A stretch of DNA of 64,000 nucleotides, taken from contig JALNQF010000086.1 of the NCBI GenBank assembly GCA_028456385.1, positions 113,374-177,373 on the forward strand. The letters run 5' to 3'. Shown one piece after another: positions 48,700 to 62,500 of the stretch. This DNA is from Ophiosphaerella korrae. Its lineage: Eukaryota > Ascomycota > Dothideomycetes > Pleosporales > Phaeosphaeriaceae. A program made the translations under genes and the position numbers. The notes under the pieces are model-generated. The model saw only the letters and a program-made list of their open reading frames with translations. It had not been told where the DNA came from and searched no databases. Every line of letters starts with the position of its first letter. The stretch's first letter is position 1.

Positions 48700-51600
48700 T
48701 GTAAAAGAAAGCTATTAAGAACTATTACTAGATAATATACAGCGGCTTAAATCTATATATAAACGAAATAGCTACTTACGTTTAGAAGAGGAAAATGTTA
48801 TTAATACAGTTATTAATAAAGAAGCTCTTGCGGCCGCATTATTTACTACTAGGCTCTTAATTAAGGCTTTTCGTAATATCTAATAAGTAAAAGAAGCACC
48901 CTTTCTAGAGTTAGACGATGTAAAATACCTCTTAGGCTTACATTGTACCTAGGCGGCGGACAATTTCTTAGATAAGAATAATAAATAGTAGATAGTAAGG
49001 TTGTTTTTATCTAGTACGTAGGCTCTAGAGTTATCTAGATTCCTACTAAATATATATATAGAAACACCTAAGGAACTACTTATAAGGTTTATTAAATTAT
49101 ACGTATATAAGGAAAAGCCTTCTAATAGAGAGATCTTCTGCAAAATTTAGTTTTATTATTAGTACAAGGACTAAGAGGCTAAGGATTAATAGTAGGTATG
49201 CCTCGATAAATTAAAACTAAAAGATCTCTAATAGCTATCGAATCGTCTAAAAATTATAGTAGGATTTAATAAATTAATTAACATACTAAGACTATAGTTA
49301 AAGGTATAGATTAGTACTCTACACTAGCTATACAACCTAAAATATAAAGAGGTAAATTGACTGTTACTTAGATTTTTATATAAATAACTATCTTAGGAAA
49401 TAATTTTTTACCTTAAGTATATTACAAAATTCTAGGAAAGTATTCTCTAGTATAGAGAATCTACTATCTTACTATTAAGCGTAGACGCTACTTCTATAGA
49501 CTAGCTAGAGCTATACGCTCTACAATATTCTATATTAGACTGTAAGTTTATTAAAGACCTTATAAATAAGAAAAAATTATTCCCTTTAGTTAAGGATAGA
49601 ACTGCACGACGTAAACTTTCTAAAAATCTTTTAGCCTACTCTAGCACTATCCTATTATTATATACTTTCTTTAAGATGCTTAAATACGTAGAACCTATCT
49701 ATACTATACTTAAACAAATTATTAGAGATAAGATAAAGGATATAATTTAGAGAAGCCTTTTTAGTAACTATTAGGTACTAGAAAAGCTAATAGTGTAAAT
49801 ATTAGACACCTAGGAAGTAGAACTTACTACTTTGCTTATAAGAACTAATACAGTACAAGTAGTATACTTCGAACTTTAGGCGTTCTGTACTTACTACTTT
49901 AACAGCTTAATAAACTTTACGCTATAAAAGGAGATAAGAAGTCTAAAGCTAGTAGTTAAGGAGCCTAATCTACTAGTGTAGTAACAATTAGCGAGGTTTA
50001 TAGTATTTTAAGGTTTTAGGCTACCTAATACCTAAAATCTTGTTAAAGATAATTTAGAATCTTAATTAGCGGTTAAGTATCTCTATAAAGTAAATCTAAC
50101 TACTATAGACTTTACTAAAGAATAAATTTAAAAGGTTGTAGATACTAGCTAACTAAGTATCTTAGGTAATAATTATATAGATAATTAAGAAACAGACTAA
50201 TTAGATATAGAAAGAGAGAGAAGGAGTAGGTGTCTATTTAAACAAGATCTTACTAAAGACAAGCTAACTCTCTTCTACTCTAATTTGTTTATAGAGTACC
50301 CTCGTAATAAAGTAAGTATAGCCTTAGTGCGCTAGGATCTTTTTATTAGTATAATAGGGAATTTTATCTTTTAGGTTAGTTAATCCTTTATAATTTATAT
50401 GTTAGTAGAATTTTTAACTATATTATATTAGGATTCCGACTTAGGGATTTTAATAGATTCTAATATTAACATATATTAGCCTAAAGCTATAGATATAGAT
50501 AAATCTATAATAGCTAAAAAAACCTTATATAACTAGATACTATTAGACTACGTATAACTCTAGATAAGATTAGAAGAAATAGCTAAGTAAAATAGTATAG
50601 TTACAGCTTAAAACAAGGCTCTATTATCTAAGTACAAAGCCCTAGAGTATGTTAACCTTAAATAGTAAAAAACTATTTCTTCTTTAAAGGTAGAGTATAC
50701 ACGTTTAAAGTAGATGTATAAACAGCTTAAAAGCTAGAGGAAATCTAAGATCTATAAACCTAATAAGGTAAACGAGCTTTGCTTTTAGTACAATACACTT
50801 ATAAAGTAGTATAAAGATCTACAACGTAGTTATACTATACAACCTTCTATATTAGTAAATACTAGTACGCCTAAAAATCTTTATTAGATTTTGTTAGCTA
50901 ATATTAAAACGCACTAGCGAATAGAATTATATATAGGTAAAAAGTCTAAGCTCTTTATAGCCTACTTAAATAAAGATAATAGCTATTTTAAAGGGCGTAG
51001 CTATCTTATCGATATAAAAAGCCTATTAGCGCATAAGATAATCAAATTAGTTATTACTAAGACAAAGTCCTACTACTTAGAAACTCTAAAGGCTATAATA
51101 ATCTATAGAAAAAACTACCCCTTATCTACTAAATATATTAAAGCGATACTCTTCTCTAAGAAAATAATTATAATTAGACTAGAGAGCGTTTTAGAGAGAT
51201 ACGTTAAAGTAAAAGTAAATAAGGACTTCCTATAGACGTTAGAGATATTAGGAATTATAAGAGCTAAGAGGATAAAGTATAAAATACGTAACTTTAAGAA
51301 AAGAAGGCTATCTAATAAAATTATTAGTAGAGACAAAGGAATTAGTAAAGATAATAAAGATAAGTTATAAGATACTATATAATACTCTAAACTACTATAT
51401 AGTTATACTATACAAATATTTAAAATAGTACTTAGATAATTCTATAATTACTATAAAAGGTTAGTAGATAAATTTAAAGAATAGCTTAGCGTCCTAGGTA
51501 GTAATATTTTTAAGAAAGACTATTCCTCTTTACTACTACTACTAAGATCTATCTATTACCCTAGACTACTTAAAACCTTAGTTTATTATTAAGGTACTAG

Positions 51601-52250
51601 CGTATCTACTCTAATATTAGGCGTAAACGCTCTACAACTAGGTGTAGCTACTCTATAACTAGATGCGATTACTCTACTATTAAGTATAGATACTCGCTAA
51701 TTAGGTGTACAAGAATAAATGCTAGGAAAAAATAAAGGAGTTAAAGAACAACTTAGCATTATTAGAGTAGGTGCGTTAGAGTAAGTCGAATTAACCTATT
51801 CTATAGAAGGCGTAATTAATTCTTTACGTCGTTTAGATAGAGGCGATAGCGATATAGGTAATTTAGGAGACTATAGGCGCATTTAACTGCTAGCGAGGCC
51901 CTCCTAGGTAGTAATTATAGATAATAGCAATACTATAAAGGGCTTATATACCTCGATCTGTAGTTGTTATTAGAAAAATAGGAATATTAAAAGATAAGGT
52001 ACAACCCTACGTATTTCTAAATAGATATATTGTTATCTATTAATATTAGACTACTATCCTCTACACTTGTAAAAAATCTCGTCTATTTACCTAGCGACTT
52101 AAAAATTATAAAGAATCGACTATTTATTAAATCTATAAGGATTTTACCTTTCTTATATATTGTTTTAGTCTAGTCTTTAAAAGATCTTAGGATGTTCGTT
52201 ATTATAAAGAGACTAAGAGGCTAGGTAAGGGGTAAACTAGGTAGTAGAAT
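48700..52250 (+). pseudogene. RIP-degraded DUF3723 gene
   Basis: Plus-strand translation through RIP stops gives a long collinear match to the DUF3723 family pattern: DNIQRLKSIYKRNSYLRLEE with NTVINKEALAAAL (about 48.73-48.84 kb), FLELDDVKYLLGLHCTQAAD (about 48.90-48.96 kb, family: LLGLHCxQAAxxFL), VRLFLSSTQALEL, SNREIFCKI (family: SDGEIFRKIR), LYNLKYKE and LRFLYKQL, DCKFIKDLINK, TFFKMLKYVEPIYTILKQII (family: TFFExLKYLEPCxxILK). A charged C-terminal part (50.5-51.4 kb) and a short tandem repeat follow. Near 52.02-52.24 kb a C2H2-like relic appears (YTCKKSRLFT, then FKRS-stop-DVRYYKETK). Family function is unknown; DUF3723 genes are recurrent Starship cargo. Inactive through many stops. Confidence 0.72.
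51608..51715 (+). repeat. Tandem 24-bp repeats encoding an eight-residue motif
   Basis: About four imperfect copies of a 24-base unit of the form TACTCTACAACTAGGTGTAG, reading (A/T)LQLG(V)xx in the plus frame of the DUF3723 relic (ALQLGVATLQLDAITLLL). Former coding minisatellite, diverged by RIP transitions. Confidence 0.55.
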
Positions 52251-55190
52251 AAGTTATAGTATTAAGGCTGCCTAAGAACGAGAGATTATAAAAGAAAGTC
52301 TTAATATAGTTCTAAGAAACTAGTATATTAGGAATATAGTAGTAGTATTTATATAGAAGGTTACGTATAGAGGCTGTATAGTAGTTGTACTTATAAAATA
52401 TATTAAGCGGCTATTAGGTATTTAGGCGCTAGGAAGCGCCGCTAGTAACTAGCGTAAGCACATATCCCTTAAACTAATAGAACGTGCCTTTAGCTATTCC
52501 TACAAATAGCGTATTAGTTACTAGTAACTAAAAAAAGAAGCGTCTAGTGTATACGTATAGTGCTAATTATTCTAATTGTAAATAGGATACTATAGTTAGA
52601 TTTATAGTGTACTTTGTATTCTTATTTCCTATAACTATTAAGCTAATATAAATTTAGAATAAATATTAATATCTAGACTATATTGCGCTCGCGCATTGTA
52701 GCCTTTTTACTAATATAGTATTATCCTATCCTTCTTATAGTATAGTAGCTATACGTATTACTATTATATATGTTATTATATATAGCTCTACTTTAGGGTT
52801 ACTATTTACGTAGAGGTTTTCTTAATTTCTAGCTATATTCGCCTATAAACGTTTCTTAGCGTTCTTTTACAAATAGGTTATTAATAACGTGTTTCTTCTT
52901 TGTATAAATAGGAGCTTAGACGTTATAGTTATTACTATATTTACTATTCTTACGTTTATAGTCGCAAATATTGTTAGTTGTATTTCCTTAGTCTAAACAA
53001 GAATAGATTTATTGCTCTAGTTAGCGCGACTCTATACAACGAACCTCGTTTTCCTCTACTTAGGGGGAAGAACTAATCTTATCTTTAATAAATGTTTCTA
53101 GCTTTCTTACTATAAGTATTATCTTCTCTACTACTAGATAGGCTAGGTTTTTGTTACTAAAGCGCTTATCTATAGTATAATAAACATGCTCTAAAGTTAT
53201 CTAGTAATACGACCTCTAGATCTATTAGTAAGTTTTGTCTTGTATAACCTAGGTCTTATATACTAACTTAATTAGTTATTAACTATTACTAGCGTAATAA
53301 TATTTCTATCGTTTATTTATATTCGTCGCAAGATCTACGAGATATTCTTTTAATTTTATTTTATTAGATCTATTACTTTACTTATCTTACTATAGCTTTA
53401 TATCTTACGATAAAGTAAATATATAGTAATATATCTTTCTATATCGTCTAGGCTCTTCTTATTATAGAAGATCTTATAGCTAGTATATCTAGTATACTAA
53501 AATTTTAGATTAGGTCTAATATATTAAGTATATACTACTTCTTTTAGATAGTTAGGTACTAGTAGAGAGGTTTTATAGGTTCGGATTAGTATAAAGAGGC
53601 TATAAGCTATTAAGCTAGGATAATTTATATACTTGTCGCTACCTACTCTATAAAGTCTTAGGCTAAGGTTACTAGAGTTATATCCTTTTATAATCGCCTA
53701 GTCTTCGAATAATAATACTAGACGACTTAAGTTAATCTTTCTACTTATATAGTTATATAAGGGTTTTACACGCAAGTTAAAACTAGCGAGTAGAGAATCT
53801 CGTGCTATTATTAATAGTCTATATAGAGGACCTAAAGACAGACTTAGAGGTTATAATAAAATTCTTTTAATATCTAGTAGAATAGGTATCGCTACTTATT
53901 TAAATACTACCTGTTTGCTTATTCTAGCTTATAATAACTAAACCGCTAGAGTACGAAGACTAATAGTAGTATAGCTATTAGAAAGTCAAGGTATGTATTA
54001 ATTATATTCTAGTTTCAGATCTAATTAATGCTTAGATTAGCTATAATAGGCGATAGGGTTTCTGCACAACTTAGACAACGAAGATTACTAGAAAATTCTT
54101 ACTATTTTCTTCTTTTATCCTAAGGAGACTAATAATATTGTTAAAGATTAGACTAGAAATTTAAGGGTAATAGAAAATACGTCTAGTAAGCTTAATATAA
54201 ACTAGTTTATTAAGTAGGAATAGGGCGCTAAGGCAGGTAACATAGTATTGTCTAGTAGGATAATTATTTCTTCTTAGTAAATATAGCAAATAGCTAATAA
54301 TAGACTAAATAGTAGTATGTAGAAGCCCTTAATTCGAACGCTAAGCACAGTAAGCTATACGAGTAAGCAGATATAATATTAGTTTTTAGAACTGCGCATA
54401 TTAGCCTAACGAGACTAGGGCGAGTAGATTAGCTAGGCCTAGATACTCTTAGGAAAATCTAAATTAGTACTACCGAGCGGCACGTATATAGTATACGTAG
54501 AAGCAGAAAGTAATATAATTTTTTTTAATCCTATATATTTAACCTAGAATTTCCTTCTATAATTAATTAATATTACTTTTTAAACAATATTACAAAGCCT
54601 ATAAAACACTATTCTAATATATAATAGATATAAATATCTCTACTTAAATAATAGTAGAGGGTACTTAGGTAGAGATTTACGTAGAGGGTAAGAGGAATAT
54701 ACTTGTCTAACTACGCACCTAGAACAACTAAGTTAATGTTAAGTAATAATTACTTAGTGCAAATACAAAAATAAGAGAGAAATTTATATAGTAGTAATCT
54801 TAGAAGTATAAAGATAGTAAATTAGAGAGAGAAGCTATAAAGTTAAAGGACGAGTTTAAAAAAGTAAAGACTAAGCTAAAGCTCTTTGTAAGGGAGATTA
54901 AGTTCTAAAAATAGCTAGAGGACTTAATAAGGTAGGACGAATACGCTTTATATACCTTTAACATTATTAATTAAACTTTAGCTACTTTTAATATTAAGCC
55001 TTTAGACACCTATACTTTGCTTGCGTTAGACTTATACGTAAAGTAGTTAGGATTTTGCATAGTTTTATAAATAGTATATCTATAGGCTAGTTTTCTTAAA
55101 TTTAAGCGTACTGTAAGGGATATTATTGTATATAGGCCTTACGCTACTAGTATACGTTTACTTTAAGGGCTAAGTTCTCGTATTAGTAAA
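52251..55190. other. RIP-mutated stretch, no gene seen
   Basis: About 2.9 kb without recognisable frames. A CpG-containing patch at 52.42-52.56 kb shows short local palindromes. No LTR, inverted-terminal or target-site structure was identified. Confidence 0.35.
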
Positions 55191-55199
55191 CCTAGAATT

Positions 55200-55556
55200 A
55201 GGCTACCCTAATGCCTAATTTGCACATACTATAAGGGATTAGCTAGAAGGCGTGCCCTATAATTAAGGAAAAGTTGTCCTATACTAGCTAAGCGACCGCT
55301 TTAATAGATACGACGTAGGGTATAGTAACTAGGTTCTAGTTATACTATAAAGAATCTACAAGGATATAGTCTATAGTTTATAGGAGTATGTCTACTATAT
55401 AGGCAAAGTAACTATTTTAGTAAGGATAGAATAAGAGCCCCTTAATACCTAATTTAGGTGTACTATAGGGGAAATAGTAGAAAACGTGCAACTAAGTTAG
55501 GTAATAATCTTACTGTATAGACTAAATAGCCGCTTTAATAGATATAACGTAGGAGC
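55200..55556. repeat. Imperfect direct duplication of about 115 bp
   Basis: Segments at about 55205-55320 and 55438-55556 share the order CCTAATTT...ACTATA(A/G)GGG...CGTGC... and end with CCGCTTTAATAGATA followed by (C/T)(G/A)ACGTAGG. Most differences are transitions, suggesting a former direct repeat altered by RIP. Confidence 0.5.
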
Positions 55557-55683
55557 GCGCTTATATCCTATATCGCGAAGGCTATAAGGGATATCGAATT
55601 AGATTATAGGCTCCTAGAAGGCGTTTACTATATTAGCTTAGGCTACATCCCTTAGAATAGGGACGCCGCAGTAATATAATCTA

Positions 55684-55719
55684 CCTAGTACTAATTAGTA
55701 TAGACTAATTAGTGCTAGG
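55684..55719. repeat. Hairpin-forming inverted repeat (16-bp arms)
   Basis: CCTAGTACTAATTAGT (55684-55699), loop ATAG, then ACTAATTAGTGCTAGG (55704-55719). The arms match at 15 of 16 positions and the single mismatch is a transition. It lies just after the duplicated segment and might mark the end of a small element. Confidence 0.6.
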
Positions 55720-58700
55720 CACGCCTTGCGCTACTATATAGACTAGGTATTATGCTAATAACTATAATTTAAAAGAGAGCAGCTACAATAAGCTACTTAC
55801 GTATTAAGGATACCTATAATCTTTAAGTCTATATTGTATTTATAGGTGTATTGCGGAGTAGAACCTATAGAACGTAGGTCCTAGCTCTAATAACTTAGGT
55901 AGGGCGACTAAAGTGTTCTAGTATACGCTATAGAGTACTAATAGGTGTAGCGGCTTGTATCTCTATTAAGGTTTAACTCGAGTAGCCTACAGCGTTAATT
56001 TGCTAAACCTCTATAGGGATATAACCTCGCCCTTAGCTTGTAGCTCGTATAAACGCGCGTTTGTAGTATAGTAAGCGATACGTAGTAGTAAATACGCGAA
56101 TAGATTAGAAATAAGATACTATAACTTATATAACAGCTAATACAAGATATTATACTTTTAAACTTTAAAAAATTAGATAGGATTATACCTAGACTTTAAT
56201 TAGAAGGTCGGCTTTAATGCCTCTAATAATTACGATACTTTAGTTAACCTTTAAAGGTAACTTACTAGCTAATCTGTAAATTCTAGTCGCTAGGCTTAAC
56301 TAGGACTCCTTAGAAAATAAATAAATAGTAGCTATAACTCGAACTGTAAAGGGATAGCGTATAACTATTAGAAAGTTGCTTGTAGGTACTACGTCTTGTA
56401 GCTTAGAGTTTAAGTAAGTTTATATAGAAGAATTTACGCTAAGTAGCTTAATAACTAGATAGCTAATTGTATAAAATTTTAGGTAGATTTATATTCTAAA
56501 CAAGTGTAATTTAATAGAGGTATAGGTAGCGTAAAACAAACTCTAGCGTAAGTAAATAGTGCAAGACTAAAGCTATAGCTACAAAATATAGATCTAACTT
56601 AGTTCCTACTATATTACCTAACGTAGCTAAGGCTTACTTATAGTACGCCTATACTAATCCTTTAGTTGTCTCCTTATTATAGGCCTACTCTAACTCTATA
56701 CTTAACCCTTTATATTGTACCTATACTACAAGTTCTATTATTTAAGTTTGCTCTCTAATAATATCTATAATTTAAGTAAGTAACGAATCTAGTTCTTTGA
56801 TATTTATAATAAGACACGATATATATTTCTCTTAGGTGTCTATAGCGTAGCGTAAAAGCTTAATAATTTAAGTATTATATTCTAGGTCTCTGTAATAAAT
56901 TAATGCTAAATACAGTTAATAAAGTATTAAATATACTACTTAAGATTCTGTACTTCTTGTATATAGTTAGCTAAAGAACTTAGAGTTTTTACTTCTTATT
57001 GTAGGCTTTTAATAATCTAAGAATTATTAGCTAGTTGTCTATGTTAAGTTAGTCTTAGAAACAAATTAAGAGTAGTATCTACGTACGCCTTAATAGTATA
57101 AACTCTACTAGTATACTTAGGTAATAACTTGTAGTAACTTGCGTTGGCAATATTATCGACAGTAATTAGTAGGTTCTAATTACTATTTATACTATAGTCT
57201 TATTCTTGTATATTAGAGACTATATTATAGCCTTGTTCTTGTACATTAGAAACTATAGGAATCCTAAGTACGCGAGCAAGCTACTAATTATCGAAGTTAA
57301 GGCTAGTAGGCTAATCTAACAAGGATAGGTTAAAGGGTTTACTCTTAGGATTCTATAACTATGTGTTTTCGTTAGGCCTAGAAACTGTAGTAGTAGTTAT
57401 AGTAGTAGGAAAGAGTAAGTAATATTGCGTTAGAGTTAACAAGTTAAAGTACTAATGTAGAATAATAAGCGGAAGTATTAGATTGTTTAGTATTTAGAGT
57501 TAGATAGGAACTAAGATATATATTATTTACAACACGTAATACAGCTAATTCCTAGATAAATCTAACCTAAGACTACGATATGCGGGATACTAAAACTATA
57601 AGGGTGCTTACGCAGATACTAAGGACGAGAACCTATAATATGTCTACTTAGTTATAGTAAATAGAAACCTATATAGTTAGACACTAATCTGCGCTACTAC
57701 ACTAATAGCTGCGCCGCTCTATACTACAAGATAGCGGCTACCTTTTACTAAAGAGTAAAATATTCTAGTAGTACTAATTCTAAGAATAGAATTAAAGCTA
57801 AATACGTAGGCATCGTTGTTATATATTAGTGCTTATTATCTTAGTAAGGGGTTAAGTATAGGGGTTAGAACTTACTAGTTTCTCTAGCTTTGTATAAGCT
57901 AGTGTTCTAGCTATAAATAGATAATCTAAGAAGTCTACAAAGAGCTTATACTTACTCTACTTGTCTCTATTTACTAAGCTAAAAATCTTATTATTCTTAC
58001 GTTACTAGCAAACCTATTTAGTATTCTATAGGTTATTGCTTAGACTTCTATTTATATACTCTAGGATAGCAACCCTAAGCTACTCGAGGTCGAGATTTAG
58101 CGTAACCTTATCTCTTATAAGGGTATAATTTTCAAAATTAGCTACCTTTTAATTAGCGCTATAAGGCGCTAAGTGCGTTAGACGTACTAAGAATTAGTAT
58201 ACTATCTTTATAAAAACGTATTGTAGTAACAGAGACTTTAGTATAAACGATGCTAGTAGTTGCTATATACTTAATTCCTAAGAAAATCTACTATTATAAG
58301 CGATTATAGCTTGTTATATAATTCTTATCCTTCTTACTATAGTAGTAATAGTCTATATATAAGCCTCTTTAAGCTATAGGTAGATGTTTAAAACTTCTTC
58401 TAGTATGTATTGTAAGTATAGATATTAGAGGTACTAGAATTTTCTAGTCTTAAAAGTATATTTTAGTATAGTAACGTTTACGTAGTTTGAAATGCGCTAA
58501 ACTCTCTCTAAGGTTCTTTTACTATCCTTTGATAGTATCTTCTTTACTATAACTAGTTGTCTAGCTACAAGATAAATTAACTAGACGTCTTTTCTCTAAA
58601 CTAGGTTACTCTAGTGCGTAAGTGTTTTCTATAGGCTCTAACGTCTAATAGGCAATTCTAAAGATTTAGATAATTTAGGTACTTTTTTATTACGCAACCT

Positions 58701-59084
58701 TTCTAGTAGAGCTACTTTTATAAGGATATTCTATAGCCTTAGGTAACGTTAGAATACCTTTTCTATTACTTTAGAGGCTATTATATCTACTATAAGTGTT
58801 AAAAGACGTATAAATAGATTAGATACTATATTTAAAGCTAATAAGGTTCGTTTATCTCTTATAGTAAGTCTAATTCCTATAAATAGGAGTATGTAATGTT
58901 AAATCTGTGTACAATATTCTAGCTAAGACTAATTTCTAGAACTACTTCTATAAACCTATTATACGCCCTATACCTTAAAGTATAAACGCCTATACTTAGA
59001 ACTATAGCTTAATATCCTTTTCTAATAATAATATTGTTTTACTTAATATATCTAATATATAAATTAACTAGTCTACGTTAATTA
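55720..59084. other. RIP-mutated stretch, no gene assigned
   Basis: Minus-strand frames near 57.9-58.2 kb give moderately non-random peptides (for example LRVAILEYINRSL, KYKLFVDFLDYLF) but no recognised family. A dead gene on the minus strand is possible and unproved. Confidence 0.3.
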
Positions 59085-59545
59085 TGTTATAGTAGTAACA
59101 AGAGAAACTAAGATAGAACTAATTAGTCTACGCTTAGCTACTAACAAAGCATAGGATAAGTAGGGTAACAACCTATAGGATAATAAGTTTGATTAGGAAG
59201 CTAACTACAATATAGATACGTAATAGATTTGTAAATTCGCGATCTTAGTAAACACGAAGCTACGAAGCTATTATATAACAAATTCGTAAATTCGCGATCT
59301 TAGTAAATACAAAGTAATAAAGCTACTAAGATATTATTACTATATAGTTAGTAGTAATGCGCATTGTTAGGATAGTATTAGTAATTTAATCCTTTAACTA
59401 TAGAACGCTAATACAAGATAGTTACAAAATATCTTCTATTATTTATAGTTATTATAGATCTCTACACAAACTTTTGTTATTACCTTACAATCTACTAACT
59501 CTTTTAAGATAGGTACCTATAGTTAATAATAGGAGGCCTATTACA
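59085..59545 (+). repeat. 5' LTR of Gypsy copy C (461 bp)
   Basis: The only LTR of the five retaining canonical ends, TGTTATAG...CCTATTACA, which allows the boundaries of the other four to be set. It has the same length as the rest. Confidence 0.93.
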
Positions 59546-62500
59546 CCTTGCTAATTTAGTTATTGCGAGAAGTAAAGCGTAAGTAGCGCGTAGTCTAGCT
59601 AATATAATAGTAGAAAGCTTAATAAGTAAAGCCCCTAGGAGTAGTTATAAGTTAGATAGTACTATATAGGAAACGATTAAGGATTATATAAACAAACTAA
59701 TTAATAATAAAGAGGATATAAAGATAGTAATTAAAGCACTAGAAACGTAGAACAAGGAACTATAAGACTATTTAAAATAGAACAAAGTATAAATTAAAGC
59801 TATTATTAAAGGCTAGAACTAGATAGAATTAATTACCTAACGACTAGAAATAAGTGCAACAAAAAAACTACCTAAGATACCTGTCCTTAAGAAGTTTAAT
59901 AGGATAAGGGAAAAACTAAGACCCTTTATAGCTTTAGTATAACTCTAGATAGACGTATAAGTACTACACTTTAATATAGAAGAAAAGAAGGTAATATATA
60001 TTAGAATATATCTTAAAGAAAATGTAATAAGATAGTTTAAACCCTACTAGATAGACTATACAACACACGCTCTAATAACCTAAAAGGACAAAATAAGAGC
60101 TATCTTTAGAAGTTATAAATACTTTACTAGACGAATAAGAGTAGTATTTAGAGATATAGATGTTACCTAATAAGCTAAAGAACGGCTAGAAAAGCTTATA
60201 CAAAGCTAGAGTATTCTAGAGTACGTATTATAGTTTAAATAACTATCGCAAAATATAGAGTAGAATAAGTTAGCTTTAATATTACGATTTAAACAAAGAC
60301 TAAACTTAAAAATCTAATACAAAATAATTTATATAGAAAAACCCTAAACGCTAGAAGCTTTAAAATAATAGGTAATACAAATTAACAATAATCTTTAAGA
60401 ATAGAAGAAGAATAAGTATAGAGGTTATACCTAGAATTAGGATAAGGGAGACTCTATAATCTTTAACGCTAACAAGAATAAGAAGAGGAAGGGGAATAAA
60501 AACTTTACGTACTTTAACTATAGCAAGAAAGGCTACTACGCGAAAGACTACTAATTATAAAAGAAAAGAGATATAGTATACTATAAATATAGGAAACTAG
60601 GATACTTTGTAAAAGACTATAGAAGTAAAGACCTAAGAAAAGATAAGGAAACTTAGTTAAAAACAACTAAGAACAAGAAAGAAGCACTAAAAGTATAAGC
60701 TAAACCTTAAGAGAAGGTAGTAGGGAGTAAAGAAGTATAATATATAATACTCTATTAGACCTTTTGTTATAATAATAACTACTATATATATCTTTCTAGT
60801 AAATAGAGAGTAGTATAGTTCTTATAGAAATAGAGATATAGAGTAGCTATAATAAAAGAAAGTAGAATAAAAGTATAGCTAGAAGAGATAGCCTATATAA
60901 TAGACCTACTAATAGAAGATTTAGAAGGAGAAGAACCCTAGACCCTATTAATCTAGGCTAAAGAACGAGCACTAGATAAAGAGACTACTATAGCTTCCTC
61001 TAAAGAACTATAAGAAAGTAAAAGATAAGTTAGTATAAGAGGTATAGAATATACCTAGCTAGATATACACAGCTACAACGGCTATACAATAATAGATATA
61101 GAAGAACGAGATAAAGAATAGAGATTTGTTTAAATATACTTAATAGTTATAAGTATAGAGGAAGTGTACAAAGACTAGAAAGAACGTAATCCTAAGGAAA
61201 TAAAGTTTATACTATTTTAAGAATAGATAAAGTAATATATAGTTATAGTAAGAAGAATGCCTATATAAAAAGAATAGTAGTACCTTATAAGAAAAATACG
61301 ATAGATTAATAAAGCCTATACACTAAGAGTACTAGTAGTGTACTATATCCTAACAATAGACACACCTAGAAGAGATAAGTACTAAGAAGGGAATAACAAA
61401 CTAATAGATCTAAAACATCTAGTACACTTTAAAGCATTATAGATATTATACCTAGATAAGAATTGTATTATATATAGAAACTCTAAAGTAAATAATAATA
61501 TATAGCCTATACAGAGAAGAGGCTATAACTATATAAAAGTAATCCTAGTAGAAGATATCTAAGGATAGGAAATAATCCTAGAAGATAGATACGTAGTAGT
61601 AAGACCTAGTCTAAAACTATTAAAAAAATACGTCTAAGGAGGACTATAGTACAAGTGTATATACGACGAATACTTAAAATACAAAGAATATAAGCTTAAA
61701 GTAGGCCTATAGCCTAAGAAAGATAGATAGTTTATAAAGAAGCCTAAGTAAGAATAGCTAGAAGGCGTAAGAGGCCTATATATTACAAAAACAAGTACTT
61801 ACTAGGAAAGAAAAGTATAATTAATAATTAACAGTAGAGCTACGAGAAACTTTATATTAAAGAAGTTTGTAGAAATACAAGGAATAAGGTATATAACGAA
61901 GAAATATCTTCGATAATTAAGCACGATTAAAGGAAAACTATTCTAAGAACCTATTAGATTTAAAACAGTTCCTTCTACATTAAAACTAGAAGGAATAACA
62001 ATTAAGAATATAGTTATAGATATAACGACAATTAATAACAAATAAGATATAATACTAGAAATACTATAGTTATAAATAACTAACCTATAGATTAATTAGA
62101 GAATAGGAAAAATTAACTACTATAGAATAGATATGTTAAAAGCTAATATAAGCACTTATAAAGGAGAATTCCCTAAAGAGTATAAGAAATAGGAAAAACA
62201 ACTTATAGAACCTAAAGATTACCTTCTAGAATATTAACTATAGGACCTAGCGATAGAACTAGTAGAAGGCAAAGACGTAGGATAGAGCCTAGTCTACTAG
62301 AAAATAGAAGAAGAATCTAAAATTAAATAAATATTTATCTAGAAAGTAATAAAAAAGAGATAGATAAAAGAATCTAAATCCTTAGTAGCGTATAGACTTA
62401 TATTTATAGATAAAAAAGGAATAAGTAATAAGAGACCTTACGTAGATTTTAGGAAAACTAACGTAATTATAAACAAAAACTAATACCTATTACTATAAAT

